Shown: positions 31,574-39,316 of the stretch, in pieces
Numbering within the stretch: position 1 is the stretch's first letter
Layout: the number at the start of each line of letters is the position of its first letter
NCBI GenBank assembly: GCA_016873255.1
Contig: VGXR01000016.1
Coordinates: forward strand, 1 to 44,188
Length of the DNA stretch: 44,188 nt
Origin: Planctomycetota bacterium
Lineage (GTDB): Bacteria; Planctomycetota; Phycisphaerae; Phycisphaerales; SM1A02
Reading direction: 5' to 3'
Translations under genes and position numbers: made by a program
Notes under the pieces: model-generated
What the model saw: only the letters and a program-made list of their open reading frames with translations
Databases searched by the model: none
What the model was told of the DNA's origin: nothing

Positions 31574-31604
31574 CGCTCACTGGCCCCCGCTCACTGGCCC
31601 CTTA
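31574..31604 (-). repeat. 14-bp repeat seeded at the DUF1573-ankyrin stop
   Basis: On the minus strand the gene's end GGGGCAGTAA is followed by two exact copies of GGGGCCAGTGAGCG. The coding end and its stop resemble the unit (GGGGCAGTAA versus GGGGCCAGTGA). The TAA and two TGAs fall in three different frames. Confidence 0.8.
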
Positions 31605-33278
31605 CTGCCCCTTCGGGGCGGCGGGGGCGTTCGTCTGCGGCGGGGCCGCGGCGGTGCTCGCCGGGACCAGCGGCTCGAGGTACTTCACCACCTCGTCGCG
31701 GCGCGCGTCCACGCGGTTGCGCGCGTGGTCGATGGCGCCCCACCCGCGCTGGTCCTTCGCGGACTTGTCGCAGCCGGCGTCGATCAGCATCTTGATCTTC
31801 TCGATGTCCGCCGAGTACGCGCAGGCCATCAGGAAGGGGGTCATGCCGAGGGTGTTCTTCCCCTCGAGGTCGGGCTTCTTCTCCAGCAGGATGCGCACCG
31901 ACTCCACCTTGCCGCTGCGGATGCCGCGCATGAGCGCGCTCTCGTTGGTGAGGCGATCGACCGTCTTCGGGTCCGCGCCCTTGGCGAGCAGGATGGTCAC
32001 GGTCTCGGGGCGGCCGACGCCCGCGGCCCACATGAGCGGCGTCATGCCGTTCACGTCCTGGATGTTCGGGTCGGCCTTGGAGTCGAGCAGGATCTGCACG
32101 GTCTCCGGCGTGCCCAGGCCCGATGCCCAGAGGACCGGCGAGCCCTTCACCTGGTCGCGGGCATTGGCGTCGCCGCCCGCGGCGAGCAGCGCCTTCAGCA
32201 CGTCCGCCTTGCCGCGCTCGGCGGCGATGGTGACGGGCGTCTTGCCGGTGCGGTCCTGCGCGTTCGGGTTGGCCTTGCTGTCGAGGAGCATCTTCACGAC
32301 GTCCATGTTCCCGGTCTCGGCCGCGAAGTGGAGCGCGGTCCGCTGCGACATGCGCTCCTGCTGCTCGGTGCCGCCGCCCGCGGAGAGCGCGGCCTTCATC
32401 GCCGCGGCATCGCCGGAGCGCGCCGCAAGCACGATGGCCGGCGCGGCCTCCGACGCCTTGGTCGGCGCGGGCGGGTTGATGCCGCCCTTGATGGCGCGCT
32501 TCACGATCATCGAGAGCTGCGGGGCCTTCGGGTTGTCGGTCATGATGGTGACCTTCACCGAGCTGCCGGTGGCTTCCCACTTCTTCCAGTCGATCTGCAC
32601 GTCGTGCTCGACCTTGCTGTCGGCAGGCGTGGACACCAGCACGTCGGGCAGCGCACCCGTCACCTTGAAGGGCACGTTGTCCGCGCTCGTCAGGCGGACG
32701 GTCAGCGGCGGCGCGTCGGGCGAGGTCGGGCCGTCCACCATGTCAGTGGACATCTTGATGTACGCCTTGACGTCGCCCTTCACGGTCAGCATCTGGGGCG
32801 CGAAGCCCTCGATCTGGAACGTCACCATCTTGGTGAGCGGGATGCCGGCCTTGGCACCGGGCTTCAGCGTGATGTCGACGTTGGCCTTGCCGCCCGGCGG
32901 GATCTCGCCGGGAGGGGCGCCGGTGGTCGTGCAGCCGCAGCCGGGGACGATCTTGGTGATCTTGACGGGTGTGTCAAGGACGTTCACCACGGTGATGGTG
33001 CCGGTCTTGGCCACGTCGGCCTGCATCTCGCCGAGGTCAAGGACCGAGGGCTCGAACTTGATGGCCTGGCGGTTGTCCACGGCCACGTTCTGCGCGGGTG
33101 CCTGGATCAGGGTCGGTGCCGCGGTCGGCGCCGGCGTGTTCGGGTTGGGAATGGTGATCGGGTCCTCGTTGATCTTCTTCCGCGGGTCCTCGGCAGGCTG
33201 CTGCGCGAGCGCCGGGGCCGCAAGCGCGGAGGCGAGGAAGGCGAAGGCGATCGATCGGTTGATGCTGCGGGATGTCAT
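31602..33278 (-). CDS. secreted DUF1573-ankyrin fusion protein
   Basis: A 558-residue exported protein. A signal peptide (1-25, ending ALAAPALA-Q) is followed by a DUF1573/ASH-type immunoglobulin-like domain (about 72-165: FEPSVLDLGEMQADVAKTG, the Cys-Gly-Cys motif in VPGCGCTTTGAPP, then IPPGGKANVDITLKPG), a second beta region (about 165-275), and six or seven ankyrin repeats (about 285-535, for example TALHFAAETGNMDVVKMLLD and TPLMWAAGVGRPETVTILL). DUF1573 is frequent in secreted planctomycete proteins; coupling to ankyrin repeats suggests a periplasmic binding scaffold. The Pro/Ala tail ends in KGQ-TAA. No -10 box is obvious. It is divergent from memo; the stop seeds a short tandem repeat. 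Confidence 0.88.
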   Translation of the reverse strand: MTSRSINRSIAFAFLASALAAPALAQQPAEDPRKKINEDPITIPNPNTPAPTAAPTLIQAPAQNVAVDNRQAIKFEPSVLDLGEMQADVAKTGTITVVNVLDTPVKITKIVPGCGCTTTGAPPGEIPPGGKANVDITLKPGAKAGIPLTKMVTFQIEGFAPQMLTVKGDVKAYIKMSTDMVDGPTSPDAPPLTVRLTSADNVPFKVTGALPDVLVSTPADSKVEHDVQIDWKKWEATGSSVKVTIMTDNPKAPQLSMIVKRAIKGGINPPAPTKASEAAPAIVLAARSGDAAAMKAALSAGGGTEQQERMSQRTALHFAAETGNMDVVKMLLDSKANPNAQDRTGKTPVTIAAERGKADVLKALLAAGGDANARDQVKGSPVLWASGLGTPETVQILLDSKADPNIQDVNGMTPLMWAAGVGRPETVTILLAKGADPKTVDRLTNESALMRGIRSGKVESVRILLEKKPDLEGKNTLGMTPFLMACAYSADIEKIKMLIDAGCDKSAKDQRGWGAIDHARNRVDARRDEVVKYLEPLVPASTAAAPPQTNAPAAPKGQ

Positions 33279-33304
33279 GGTTCGAGGTCCAGAAACGGGC
33301 GAAA

Positions 33305-33344
33305 CGTACGGGCGTCAAGTACGGGGCGTCACGTGCGGGCGTCG
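33305..33344. repeat. three imperfect 13-14-bp repeats
   Basis: Three imperfect copies of a GTACGGGCGTCA-like unit lie in the 260-bp divergent gap between the DUF1573-ankyrin gene and memo, close to the former. The remainder of the gap holds only the memo -10 box. Confidence 0.5.
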
Positions 33345-33523
33345 GGAGCCCGGGTACCGGCGTCGGCCGGTCGGGTGCGAGAACGCCGTCGCAATGCTAC
33401 CCATGCTTGCCCACAACCGACGGGCAAAGGCATGTCCCGATCATCGGCGTGTTATCCGACAGACTCCAATGCGCATCGGCAGACCCGGTTCCCGCGGCCC
33501 GCAGGCCAATGCGGCACCGTCCG

Positions 33524-33529
33524 TACACT
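33524..33529 (+). promoter_or_regulatory. -10 element of memo gene
   Basis: TACACT ends 9 nt before the ATG with no Shine-Dalgarno; a leaderless or nearly leaderless mRNA is expected. No clear -35. Confidence 0.45.
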
Positions 33530-33538
33530 TCTCGTTCC

Positions 33539-34825
33539 ATGTCCAGCCGCTTCGAGTCCCTGCCCGAGCACCTCCACCGTCCCCACGTCCGCCGATTCCT
33601 GCCGGGGGTGCACCCGGCCAAGGCCAAGGACGCCGCCGGCAAGGAGCACGACGTGGTCCTCCTGGTGCTCCAGGACCCGCTGCGCCTCTCCGCGCAGCCG
33701 TTCGTGCTGCCGCTGCAGGGCTCCAACCAGCAGCAGATCCAGGCGCAGGTCAACCAGTGGATGGGCCTGCTCCTCGCCTTCAACGGCGAGTCGACGCTCG
33801 ACGAGGTCTTCGAGCGCATCGGCGTTCCGGCCGAGACGCAGGGCCAGCTGGTGCAGATGCTGCAGAAGCTCGACGAGATGGGATTCCTCTGGGGACCCAC
33901 CAGCGAGGCGCTCGAGCGCGCCAAGATGGACGCCATCCGCGGCGCGGGTGCGTTCACGCTGCCCGACGAGGCACGAAAGCCCGAGGTCGCCGAGCAGCTG
34001 CGCGCCTTCCTGGCCGAGCAGCTCTCGAAGGCCGAGGACCCGGAGTTCGGCCAGCCGGTGGTCGGCATCGTCGCCCCGCACCTCGACTACGGGCGCGCCG
34101 CGGGCAACTACGCGGCTGCCTACAAGTGCCTCGAGACAGGCGCCAAGGACCGCCCGGACCGCGTGGTGGTGCTCGGCACCAACCACTTCGGCCTCGGCGA
34201 CGGCGTGGTGATGAGCGAGTTCGGCTTCGAGAGCCCGCTCGGCACCGCCAAGCCCGATGCCAAGGTGCTCGAGCGCCTGCGCGATGCCTTCGGCGACCGC
34301 CTCTTCAAGGACCAGATCGACTTCGCGGGCGAGCACTCGGTGTCGCTGCACCTGCCGTGGATCCAGCACCTGTACGGCGACGTGCCGGTGGTGGCGGCGC
34401 TGGTGCCCGACCCGAACATGCCCATGATCAGCGACGACGGGGCCCGCGTCGGCACCAAGGAGTTCGCGGCGGCGCTGAAGTCCGTGCTCGCGCAGGCGGG
34501 CGGGCGCACGGTGTTCGTCTCGAGCGCAGACCTCAGCCACGTCGGCCCGCAGTTCGGCGACCGCAACCCCGTCGACGGAGCCCGGCGCAACGAGGTCGAG
34601 GAGCATGACCGCTCCGTCCTCGGCGAGTTCATCGAGGGCGGCGACCGCCTGCTCGCGCACATGTCCTCCAAGGGCAACGGCAACCGCTGGTGCTCCGTGG
34701 GCAACATGTTCGTGGCGGCTGCGTGCGCGCCGCACTCGGCCATCGAGATGGTGAAGTACGACCAGTCGGTGGATCCGCAGGGTGCCGGGATGGTCACCTC
34801 AGCCGCGCTCGCGATGCTGGCCTGA
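33539..34825 (+). CDS. Memo-family (AmmeMemoRadiSam B) protein, long form
   Basis: A 428-residue protein. The C-terminal about 280 residues are the Memo/AMMECR-B fold, a relative of LigB-type dioxygenases: GIVAPHLDYGRAAGNYA (metal His region), VVVLGTNHFGLGDGVV, the FAGEHSVSLHLPWIQ helix, FVSSADLSHVGPQFGDRNP, and NRWCSVGNMFVAAA with a Cys. The N-terminal about 165 residues form an extra helical domain absent from the short archaeal and human proteins (about 260-290). Memo proteins have been linked to metal binding and redox; bacterial function is unsettled. Neither the AMMECR1 nor radical-SAM partner gene lies next to it. The ATG at 33539 is chosen because of the -10 box 9 nt upstream. Confidence 0.85.
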   Translation: MSSRFESLPEHLHRPHVRRFLPGVHPAKAKDAAGKEHDVVLLVLQDPLRLSAQPFVLPLQGSNQQQIQAQVNQWMGLLLAFNGESTLDEVFERIGVPAETQGQLVQMLQKLDEMGFLWGPTSEALERAKMDAIRGAGAFTLPDEARKPEVAEQLRAFLAEQLSKAEDPEFGQPVVGIVAPHLDYGRAAGNYAAAYKCLETGAKDRPDRVVVLGTNHFGLGDGVVMSEFGFESPLGTAKPDAKVLERLRDAFGDRLFKDQIDFAGEHSVSLHLPWIQHLYGDVPVVAALVPDPNMPMISDDGARVGTKEFAAALKSVLAQAGGRTVFVSSADLSHVGPQFGDRNPVDGARRNEVEEHDRSVLGEFIEGGDRLLAHMSSKGNGNRWCSVGNMFVAAACAPHSAIEMVKYDQSVDPQGAGMVTSAALAMLA

Positions 34826-34863
34826 CGCCGGCGGTACGCCGCCCCGCAGCAGGTCCCCCGCCG

Positions 34864-34917
34864 CAGGTCCCTGCCTCAGGTCCCTGCCTCAGGTCCCTGC
34901 CTCAGGTCCCTGCCTCA
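34864..34917 (-). repeat. 13-bp tandem repeat seeded at the UDG stop
   Basis: On the minus strand four exact units of TGAGGCAGGGACC follow one another, the first beginning with the TGA stop codon of the uracil-DNA glycosylase gene; degenerate copies extend a little further. With a 13-bp period the TGAs cover all three frames. The array fills most of the gap to the convergent memo gene. Confidence 0.92.
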
Positions 34918-35823
34918 GCCGCCCTGCCCCTCGGCGCGCACGGGCGGCGTGCGACCGAGCTTCGCGAGGACGCCGCGCAAATCGCTCCACACCTCGCCCC
35001 GGACCTGCATGGTGTAGGTGTGAAGCACGTAGGCGGGGTGATAGGTCGGCATCACGGCGATCTCCGGGCACTCCGCCCCCGCGGGCGGAAGCCAGCGCTG
35101 CCAGGTGCCCCGGATCCGGGTGATGCCGGTCTCGGTCGCGCACACGAACTTCGTGGCGGGCCCGCCGAGCGTCACGATGACGCGCGGCTGCACGGCGAGG
35201 ATCTGCTCGACCAGGAACGGGCCGCAGCCGGCCACCTCGTCCGGCATGGGCGAGCGGTCCTCCGGAGGGCGGCTCTTGAGGACGTTGGCGATGTACACGT
35301 CCTCGCGGCGGAGGCCCATCGCGCGGATCATCTCCTCGAGCTTCTCGCCGGCGGGCCCAACGAACGGCCGCCCGGCGCGGTCCTCGGCCTCCCCGGGCGA
35401 CTCGCCAACGAACAGGATGTCGGCGTCGGGCGCACCCTCGCCGAAGACCAGCCTGGTGTGGCCGGTGGCAGTGGTGCAGTGCGGGCAGGTCTCGGCGTGT
35501 CGGGCCTCGATCTCGGCAAGCCGAGCCGCGCGCTCCCCCGGGGACCCCGGCGCTCGCAGGCTTGCTGCGGGGATGGGGCGGCCCTCCGGAACGGGACGAG
35601 CCGGCGCGGGCGCGGGTGCGTGGATCCGCTGGGGCGACGGTTCAGCGGACGAAGCGGGCGCCACCGAGGCGCGCGCCGGCGCGCCACGCACGACCGGCCC
35701 CGATGCGGCGTCGACGGCAGCCGCCGTCGCGGACGATCCACCCGTCGCGCGCACCGTTTCCTCGAGCCCGACCTCGCGATCGAACCGCGACAGTACCTCT
35801 GCAACCGTCAGCCGGTCGTTCAC
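34915..35823 (-). CDS. family-4-like uracil-DNA glycosylase, atypical Fe-S set
   Basis: A 302-residue uracil-DNA glycosylase. The catalytic core (about 110-295) has GESPGEAEDRAGRPFVGPAG (140-159), normally GEAPG, and the C-terminal HPAY (262-265). Family-4 enzymes hold a 4Fe-4S cluster by CxxC, then KCRPP and a Cys 16 residues on. Here C113, C116 and C200 are present but KCRPP reads KSRPP, so the third ligand is Ser184. Other Cys are at 228 and 252. Residues 1-100 are a Pro/Ala-rich extension not typical of the family, opening with a short helical motif (DRLTVAEVLSRFDREVGLEE). It starts at GTG 35823, whose GTGA overlaps the stop of the upstream gene, so the two are coupled. It removes uracil from DNA. 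Confidence 0.88.
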   Translation of the reverse strand: MNDRLTVAEVLSRFDREVGLEETVRATGGSSATAAAVDAASGPVVRGAPARASVAPASSAEPSPQRIHAPAPAPARPVPEGRPIPAASLRAPGSPGERAARLAEIEARHAETCPHCTTATGHTRLVFGEGAPDADILFVGESPGEAEDRAGRPFVGPAGEKLEEMIRAMGLRREDVYIANVLKSRPPEDRSPMPDEVAGCGPFLVEQILAVQPRVIVTLGGPATKFVCATETGITRIRGTWQRWLPPAGAECPEIAVMPTYHPAYVLHTYTMQVRGEVWSDLRGVLAKLGRTPPVRAEGQGG

Positions 35824-36425
35824 CGACGGCGACCGCGGTTGTCCGGAGTCTCCTTCGCCGCCGGCTCCGGCAGCTGCACCATCGACTGCGTGCGCAGGAC
35901 GAGGCCCGAGCCCGCGCGCAGGTGGTAGCCCTGCACGTGCAGCTCGTTGCGGAACCGCTGCAGGTCGATGAGGGAGAGGTTGGGCTTGCCGTTGGGATCG
36001 GTCCACGCGGTCATCAGCGAGTCGCTGTCGCGCCCGTGCTGGAGCATCTCCTTGTAGGTGCCCAGGTACAGGTGGTCGCTCAGCGCCTCCGACTGGATGG
36101 TGGTCAGGTAGCCGATCGTCTCGCTGATCTTCTCCTCGTGGTCGTGCTCCCCGGCGCACGGAAGCGTGCCGGCGAGGCCGCGATCCGGGAGGTTGGTCGG
36201 GTTGTCCACCACGACTTCGCAGAAGGTGGTCTGGCCGTGCTGGAAGCGCACGCAGTGGCCGCCCTTGAAGATCCAGCCCTCGAACTCGTACTCGCCGTGC
36301 CCGAGCTTGCGACGCGCCTCGATGCCGAAGAACTCGGGGTGGACGGCGCGCCGGTACAGCAGCATGGCGTAGCTGAGCGAGGGGGCGGACTTTGCGGGGA
36401 CGTTGGTTTCCAGGGGGTCGTGCAT
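35820..36425 (-). CDS. DUF2617-like protein
   Basis: A 201-residue cytoplasmic protein without recognised catalytic motifs. The sequence SYAMLLYRRAVHPEFFGIEARRKLGHGEYEFEGWIFKGGHCVRFQHG is my reason for suggesting DUF2617, from memory of related proteins and not from a search. Quote in parts: SYAMLLYRRAVHPEFFGIEA, RRKLGHGEYEFEGWIFKGGH. The ATG at 36425 is preferred since the sequence before it is low-complexity. It ends in a GTGA overlap with the uracil-DNA glycosylase gene, so a shared or coordinated function in DNA maintenance is possible. The region 36426-36570 upstream holds no gene or clear promoter I can name. Confidence 0.5.
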   Translation of the reverse strand: MHDPLETNVPAKSAPSLSYAMLLYRRAVHPEFFGIEARRKLGHGEYEFEGWIFKGGHCVRFQHGQTTFCEVVVDNPTNLPDRGLAGTLPCAGEHDHEEKISETIGYLTTIQSEALSDHLYLGTYKEMLQHGRDSDSLMTAWTDPNGKPNLSLIDLQRFRNELHVQGYHLRAGSGLVLRTQSMVQLPEPAAKETPDNRGRRR

Positions 36426-36570
36426 GGGGGGACCAGCCGTGTCCGGCTGAACGTGACATTGTCCGGGTTTCTGCATCCGACTCAACAGGAATCGCCTCGG
36501 AATCTCGCCAATGGGGCCATGGAGCACCGCGGTCCGCCAGATCTTGTGGTCGCCCGCCGCCGATCCGCGG

Positions 36571-36609
36571 AAAAAGGCGCCCGGGCCCCGCGTGCTGCGG
36601 GGCCCGGGC
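36571..36609 (-). terminator. Rho-independent terminator of RNase P RNA
   Basis: A perfect 13-bp stem (36579-36591 / 36597-36609, GCCCGGGCCCCGC side) with a 5-nt loop, followed in the minus direction by GCC and five T's. It lies about 9 bp past the RNase P RNA 3' end. Confidence 0.95.
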
Positions 36610-36617
36610 ATTCAGGT

Positions 36618-37014
36618 GGGCGGCTCGGGCGGTAAGCCGGATTCTGTCGGCGGCCGAAGCCGCGTGCAGCCATTTCTCTGGGCCACCCGTTGCCGGGGGG
36701 CTCATTGCGCGCGACCCGCCCCCAAACCCGTGGACACGGGCGCCGGCCGGGGCCGGCGGGAGCTGCTTGCGCTTGCACGCGGTGGGGTTTGCCATGCCCT
36801 TCCCGTCGCCGGGAAGGCGGTGCGCTCTTACCGCACCGTTTCACCCTTGCCACGCACGCCTTGCGGCGCCGTTCGGCGGTTTGCTCTCTGTTGCACTGTC
36901 CCGCGGACGCGCCCACGCGTCCGGGTGGCCGTTAGCCACCACCGTGTCCAGTCGTGTCCGGACTTTCCTCCGCCCGGTCCGGGGACCGGTGCGGCGGCTG
37001 CATGCCCAGGACCG
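36618..37014 (-). ncRNA. rnpB: RNase P RNA (class A)
   Basis: The catalytic RNA of RNase P, which trims tRNA 5' leaders. The universal core is readable on the minus strand: GGGCGGAGGAAAGTCCGGAC (CR-I, centred on 36958-36968) after a GGTCC/GGACC P3-type hairpin; the P15/L15 stretch GGTAAGAGCGCACC near 36820-36831, which binds the tRNA CCA end; GTGAAACGGTGC beside it; and the 3' core ACAGAATCCGGCTTA (36633-36647). Ends are approximate because the P1 helix pairing is imperfect by eye. A strong terminator follows. The gene is transcribed separately from rplU, whose terminator is just upstream. Confidence 0.95.
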
Positions 37015-37068
37015 GATGCTAGCGGCCAGCGCCGCGGCGCCCCTGCGCAAACCGCCGCGGAATGCCCC

Positions 37069-37108
37069 AAAAAGCGCCGCAGCGACCCGCGTGAAGCGGA
37101 TCGCTGCG
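37069..37108 (-). terminator. Rho-independent terminator of rplU
   Basis: A 13-bp stem (37078-37090 / 37096-37108; CGCAGCGA plus a second segment with one wobble pair) and 5-nt loop, followed by GCGC and five T's on the minus strand. It separates rplU from rnpB. Confidence 0.93.
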
Positions 37109-37131
37109 TGAATGCGTGCCGTGCCGCAGGC

Positions 37132-37455
37132 TCAGGCGGCCTTGATGGCCGTGATCTTGACGCGCAGGTACTCCTGGCGGTGACCGGCCTGGCGGCGATA
37201 GCCCTTGCGGCGCTTGTACTTGCCCGTGCGGAGCTTCTCGCCCTTGGCCTCGCCCATCACCTCGGCGGTGACGGTCGCGCCCGAGAGGTACGGCATGCCG
37301 ATCTTCGCGGCATTGCCGTCGCCCGCGCCGACTGCCAGCACCTTGTCGAAGGTCAGGGCCTTGGTGCCCTCCTCCACGACACGGCTGTCGAGATCGACGA
37401 TGTCGCCGACGTTGACCTTGATCTGGGTTCCGCTGTCCTCGAAGATCGCGTACAC
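37132..37455 (-). CDS. rplU: 50S ribosomal protein L21
   Basis: A 107-residue L21 (usual about 103): YAIFEDSGTQIKVNVGD, LDSRVVEEGTKALTFDKVL, and the basic C-terminus YKRRKGYRRQAGHRQEYLRVKI cited here only in part (KYKRRKGYRRQAGHRQEYLR). It binds 23S rRNA. The start is a GTG at 37455, because homology begins with (M/V)YAIFED and an AAGGAG lies 9 nt upstream. rplU is usually followed by rpmA (L27); here a terminator and rnpB follow instead, so L27 must be elsewhere. Confidence 0.96.
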   Translation of the reverse strand: MYAIFEDSGTQIKVNVGDIVDLDSRVVEEGTKALTFDKVLAVGAGDGNAAKIGMPYLSGATVTAEVMGEAKGEKLRTGKYKRRKGYRRQAGHRQEYLRVKITAIKAA

Positions 37456-37512
37456 GGTGATGCTCCTTGCTGCCCGGTCCGGGCGCTCCGGCGCCGTCAG
37501 GGGGAATCGGAG

Positions 37513-37518
37513 AGTGTA
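37513..37518 (-). promoter_or_regulatory. -10 element of rplU
   Basis: TACACT on the minus strand, about 58 nt before the GTG start. It lies downstream of the tRNA-Leu hairpin, so rplU has its own leadered mRNA. Confidence 0.45.
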
Positions 37519-37577
37519 GCGGAAGGCCCCGCGCCGTTCCAGCCCCCGGTCCAAGCGGATTCCGGGCCCTGAAACAC

Positions 37578-37608
37578 GCGGTCCGGGCCCGGTCCGGGCC
37601 CGGACCGC
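37578..37608 (-). terminator. hairpin after tRNA-Leu
   Basis: A perfect 13-bp stem (GCGGTCCGGGCCC / GGGCCCGGACCGC) with a GGACC loop, 5 bp past the tRNA 3' end. Only GTGTTTC follows, so the T-tract is weak. It likely terminates the guaB-tRNA-Leu transcript. Confidence 0.8.
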
Positions 37609-37613
37609 GAAGG

Positions 37614-37698
37614 TGCCGGTGACAGGAATCGAACCTGCACGGGTTTAGAGCCCGGCGGATTTTGAATCCGCTGCGTCTGCCAGTTCCGCCACACCGGC
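37614..37698 (-). tRNA. tRNA-Leu (anticodon CAA)
   Basis: An 85-nt class II tRNA on the minus strand: acceptor GCCGGTG/CACCGGC, anticodon stem GCGGA/TCCGC with loop TTCAAAA (anticodon CAA), a long variable arm CGGGCTCTAAACCCG, and T-arm GCAGG-TTCGATT-CCTGT. Discriminator A; CCA not encoded. It lies 7 bp downstream of guaB in the same direction. Confidence 0.97.
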
Positions 37699-37705
37699 GT
37701 GTGGA

Positions 37706-39187
37706 TCACTCGTCGCCGACCGCGGCCACAGTGTAGTTGGGGCTTTCCTTGGTGATCTGGATGTCGTGGGGGTGGTTCTCCACCACCGTGGCACCGCTCA
37801 CCCGCACGAACCGGGCTTCCTTGCGGAACTCCTCCAGCGAGTTGCAGCCGCAGTAGCCCATGGCCGAGCGCAGGCCGCCGACCATCTGGTAGGTGAACTC
37901 GGAGAGGGTCCCGCGGTACGGCACGCGGCCCTCGACGCCCTCCGGGACGAACTTCCGCGTGTCCTTGACGGTGCCCTGGCCGTAGCGGTCGCCGGATCCC
38001 ATGCTCATGGCGCCTGCGCTGCCCATGCCTCGGTAGGTCTTGAAGCGGCGCCCGCGGTGGATGACCAGCTCGCCCGGGCTCTCCTCGAGGCCGGCGAAGA
38101 GGCCGCCGAGCATCACGCAGTCGGCGCCCGCGGCCAGGGCCTTGGCGATGTCGCCCGACAGCCGGATGCCGCCGTCGGCGATCACGGGCACGCGGCCCGC
38201 GGAACCCTCGACCGCGTTCATGATGGCGGTCACCTGCGGCACGCCCACGCCCGTCACCACTCGCGTGGTGCAGATGGACCCGGGCCCGATGCCGACCTTC
38301 ACGGCGTCCGCGCCCGCGTCGATGAGCGCGCGCGCGCCGTCGGCGGTGCCGATGTTGCCTGCGATCACGTCGATGGGGTAGCGCCTTTTCAGCTCGCTCA
38401 CGGTGCGCATCACGTTCAGGCTGTGCCCGTGCGCCGTGTCGACCACGATCACGTCCACCTCGGCGGCCACCAGGCGCTCCGCGCGCTCGTACTGCAGCAC
38501 GCCGATGGCGGCGCCCACGCGCAGCCGGCCGCGCGAGTCGCGGCACGCCTTCGCGTGGCGCGTGAAGTTGTCGATGTCGCGCATGGTGATGAGGCCGGCG
38601 AGGCGGCCCTGCGAGTCCACGAGCAGCAGCTTCTCGACGCGCCCGCGGTTGAGGATGGCCTCGGCGGCTGCGGGCGTGGTGTCTGCGGGGGCGGTCACGA
38701 GCCCGTCCTTCGTCATCACGTCCTGCACGCGCGTCTCGGTGGGACGGTCGACGAAGCGCGTGTCGCGCCGCGTGAGGATGCCCACCACGCGCGTGCGGCG
38801 CGACCCGTCCTCGGTCACCGGGAACCCGCTCACGCCGTGCTCGCCCATCAGCTGCTGCGCGCGCTGCACGGTGTCCGCCGGTGCCAGCGTCACGGGGTCG
38901 GTGATGACGCCGTTCTCGCTGCGCTTGACCTTCTGCACCTCCAGCGCCTGGCGCTCCGGCGGCATGTTCTTGTGCACGATGCCGATGCCGCCCTCCTGCG
39001 CCAGCGCGATGGCCAGCGTGGCCTCGGTCACGGTGTCCATGGGCGCGGAGACCAGCGGGACGTTGAGGGCGATCCGGCGCGTCAGCTGGGCGCGGGTGTC
39101 CGCGCTCTCCGGGGTGATCTCGCTGTAGCGCGGGACGAGCAGGACGTCGTCGAAGGTGATGCCTTCCTGGACGATCTTGTGTTCCAT
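37706..39187 (-). CDS. guaB: IMP dehydrogenase
   Basis: A 493-residue IMPDH that oxidises IMP to XMP with NAD+, the committed step to GMP. TIM-barrel motifs: FDDVLLVP near the N-terminus, [10 protein letters not shown] (47-56), VDTAHGHS, the catalytic loop [10 protein letters not shown] with Cys306, and the flap region [20 protein letters not shown]. Two CBS domains (about 95-210) are inserted between barrel strands as usual. The ATG at 39187 has TATCCT ending 6 nt upstream and no Shine-Dalgarno, so the mRNA is likely leaderless. tRNA-Leu follows by 7 bp. It is divergent from the PilT-like gene. Confidence 0.97.
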   Translation of the reverse strand: MEHKIVQEGITFDDVLLVPRYSEITPESADTRAQLTRRIALNVPLVSAPMDTVTEATLAIALAQEGGIGIVHKNMPPERQALEVQKVKRSENGVITDPVTLAPADTVQRAQQLMGEHGVSGFPVTEDGSRRTRVVGILTRRDTRFVDRPTETRVQDVMTKDGLVTAPADTTPAAAEAILNRGRVEKLLLVDSQGRLAGLITMRDIDNFTRHAKACRDSRGRLRVGAAIGVLQYERAERLVAAEVDVIVVDTAHGHSLNVMRTVSELKRRYPIDVIAGNIGTADGARALIDAGADAVKVGIGPGSICTTRVVTGVGVPQVTAIMNAVEGSAGRVPVIADGGIRLSGDIAKALAAGADCVMLGGLFAGLEESPGELVIHRGRRFKTYRGMGSAGAMSMGSGDRYGQGTVKDTRKFVPEGVEGRVPYRGTLSEFTYQMVGGLRSAMGYCGCNSLEEFRKEARFVRVSGATVVENHPHDIQITKESPNYTVAAVGDE

Positions 39188-39193
39188 TTCGGG

Positions 39194-39199
39194 AGGATA
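39194..39199 (-). promoter_or_regulatory. -10 element of guaB
   Basis: TATCCT on the minus strand ends 6 nt before the ATG (spacer CCCGAA). The same hexamer precedes waaA and tRNA-Val. Confidence 0.5.
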
Positions 39200-39246
39200 G
39201 CGGCCACCTGCGGCGGCCCGAGGGCCGATCGCGCGCAGATCCTGCT

Positions 39247-39252
39247 AGGATT
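39247..39252 (+). promoter_or_regulatory. extended -10 element of the ATPase operon
   Basis: TGCTAGGAT, an extended -10 (TGn plus TAGGAT), about 64 nt before the GTG of the PilT-like gene. No -35 is clear. Unlike guaB, this operon has a leader with a strong Shine-Dalgarno. Confidence 0.4.
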
Positions 39253-39316
39253 TCCGGTCTCCCGGACGGAGGCACTCGGTGCAACCGCCGCGGGATTCCT
39301 TGCGGAGGTCACCAGC

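Noticed and set aside
37766-39316. N-terminal extension of the PilT-like gene reaching back over guaB
   Set aside because: The upstream part is antisense to guaB; homology and the strong GGAGG site place the start at GTG 39317.
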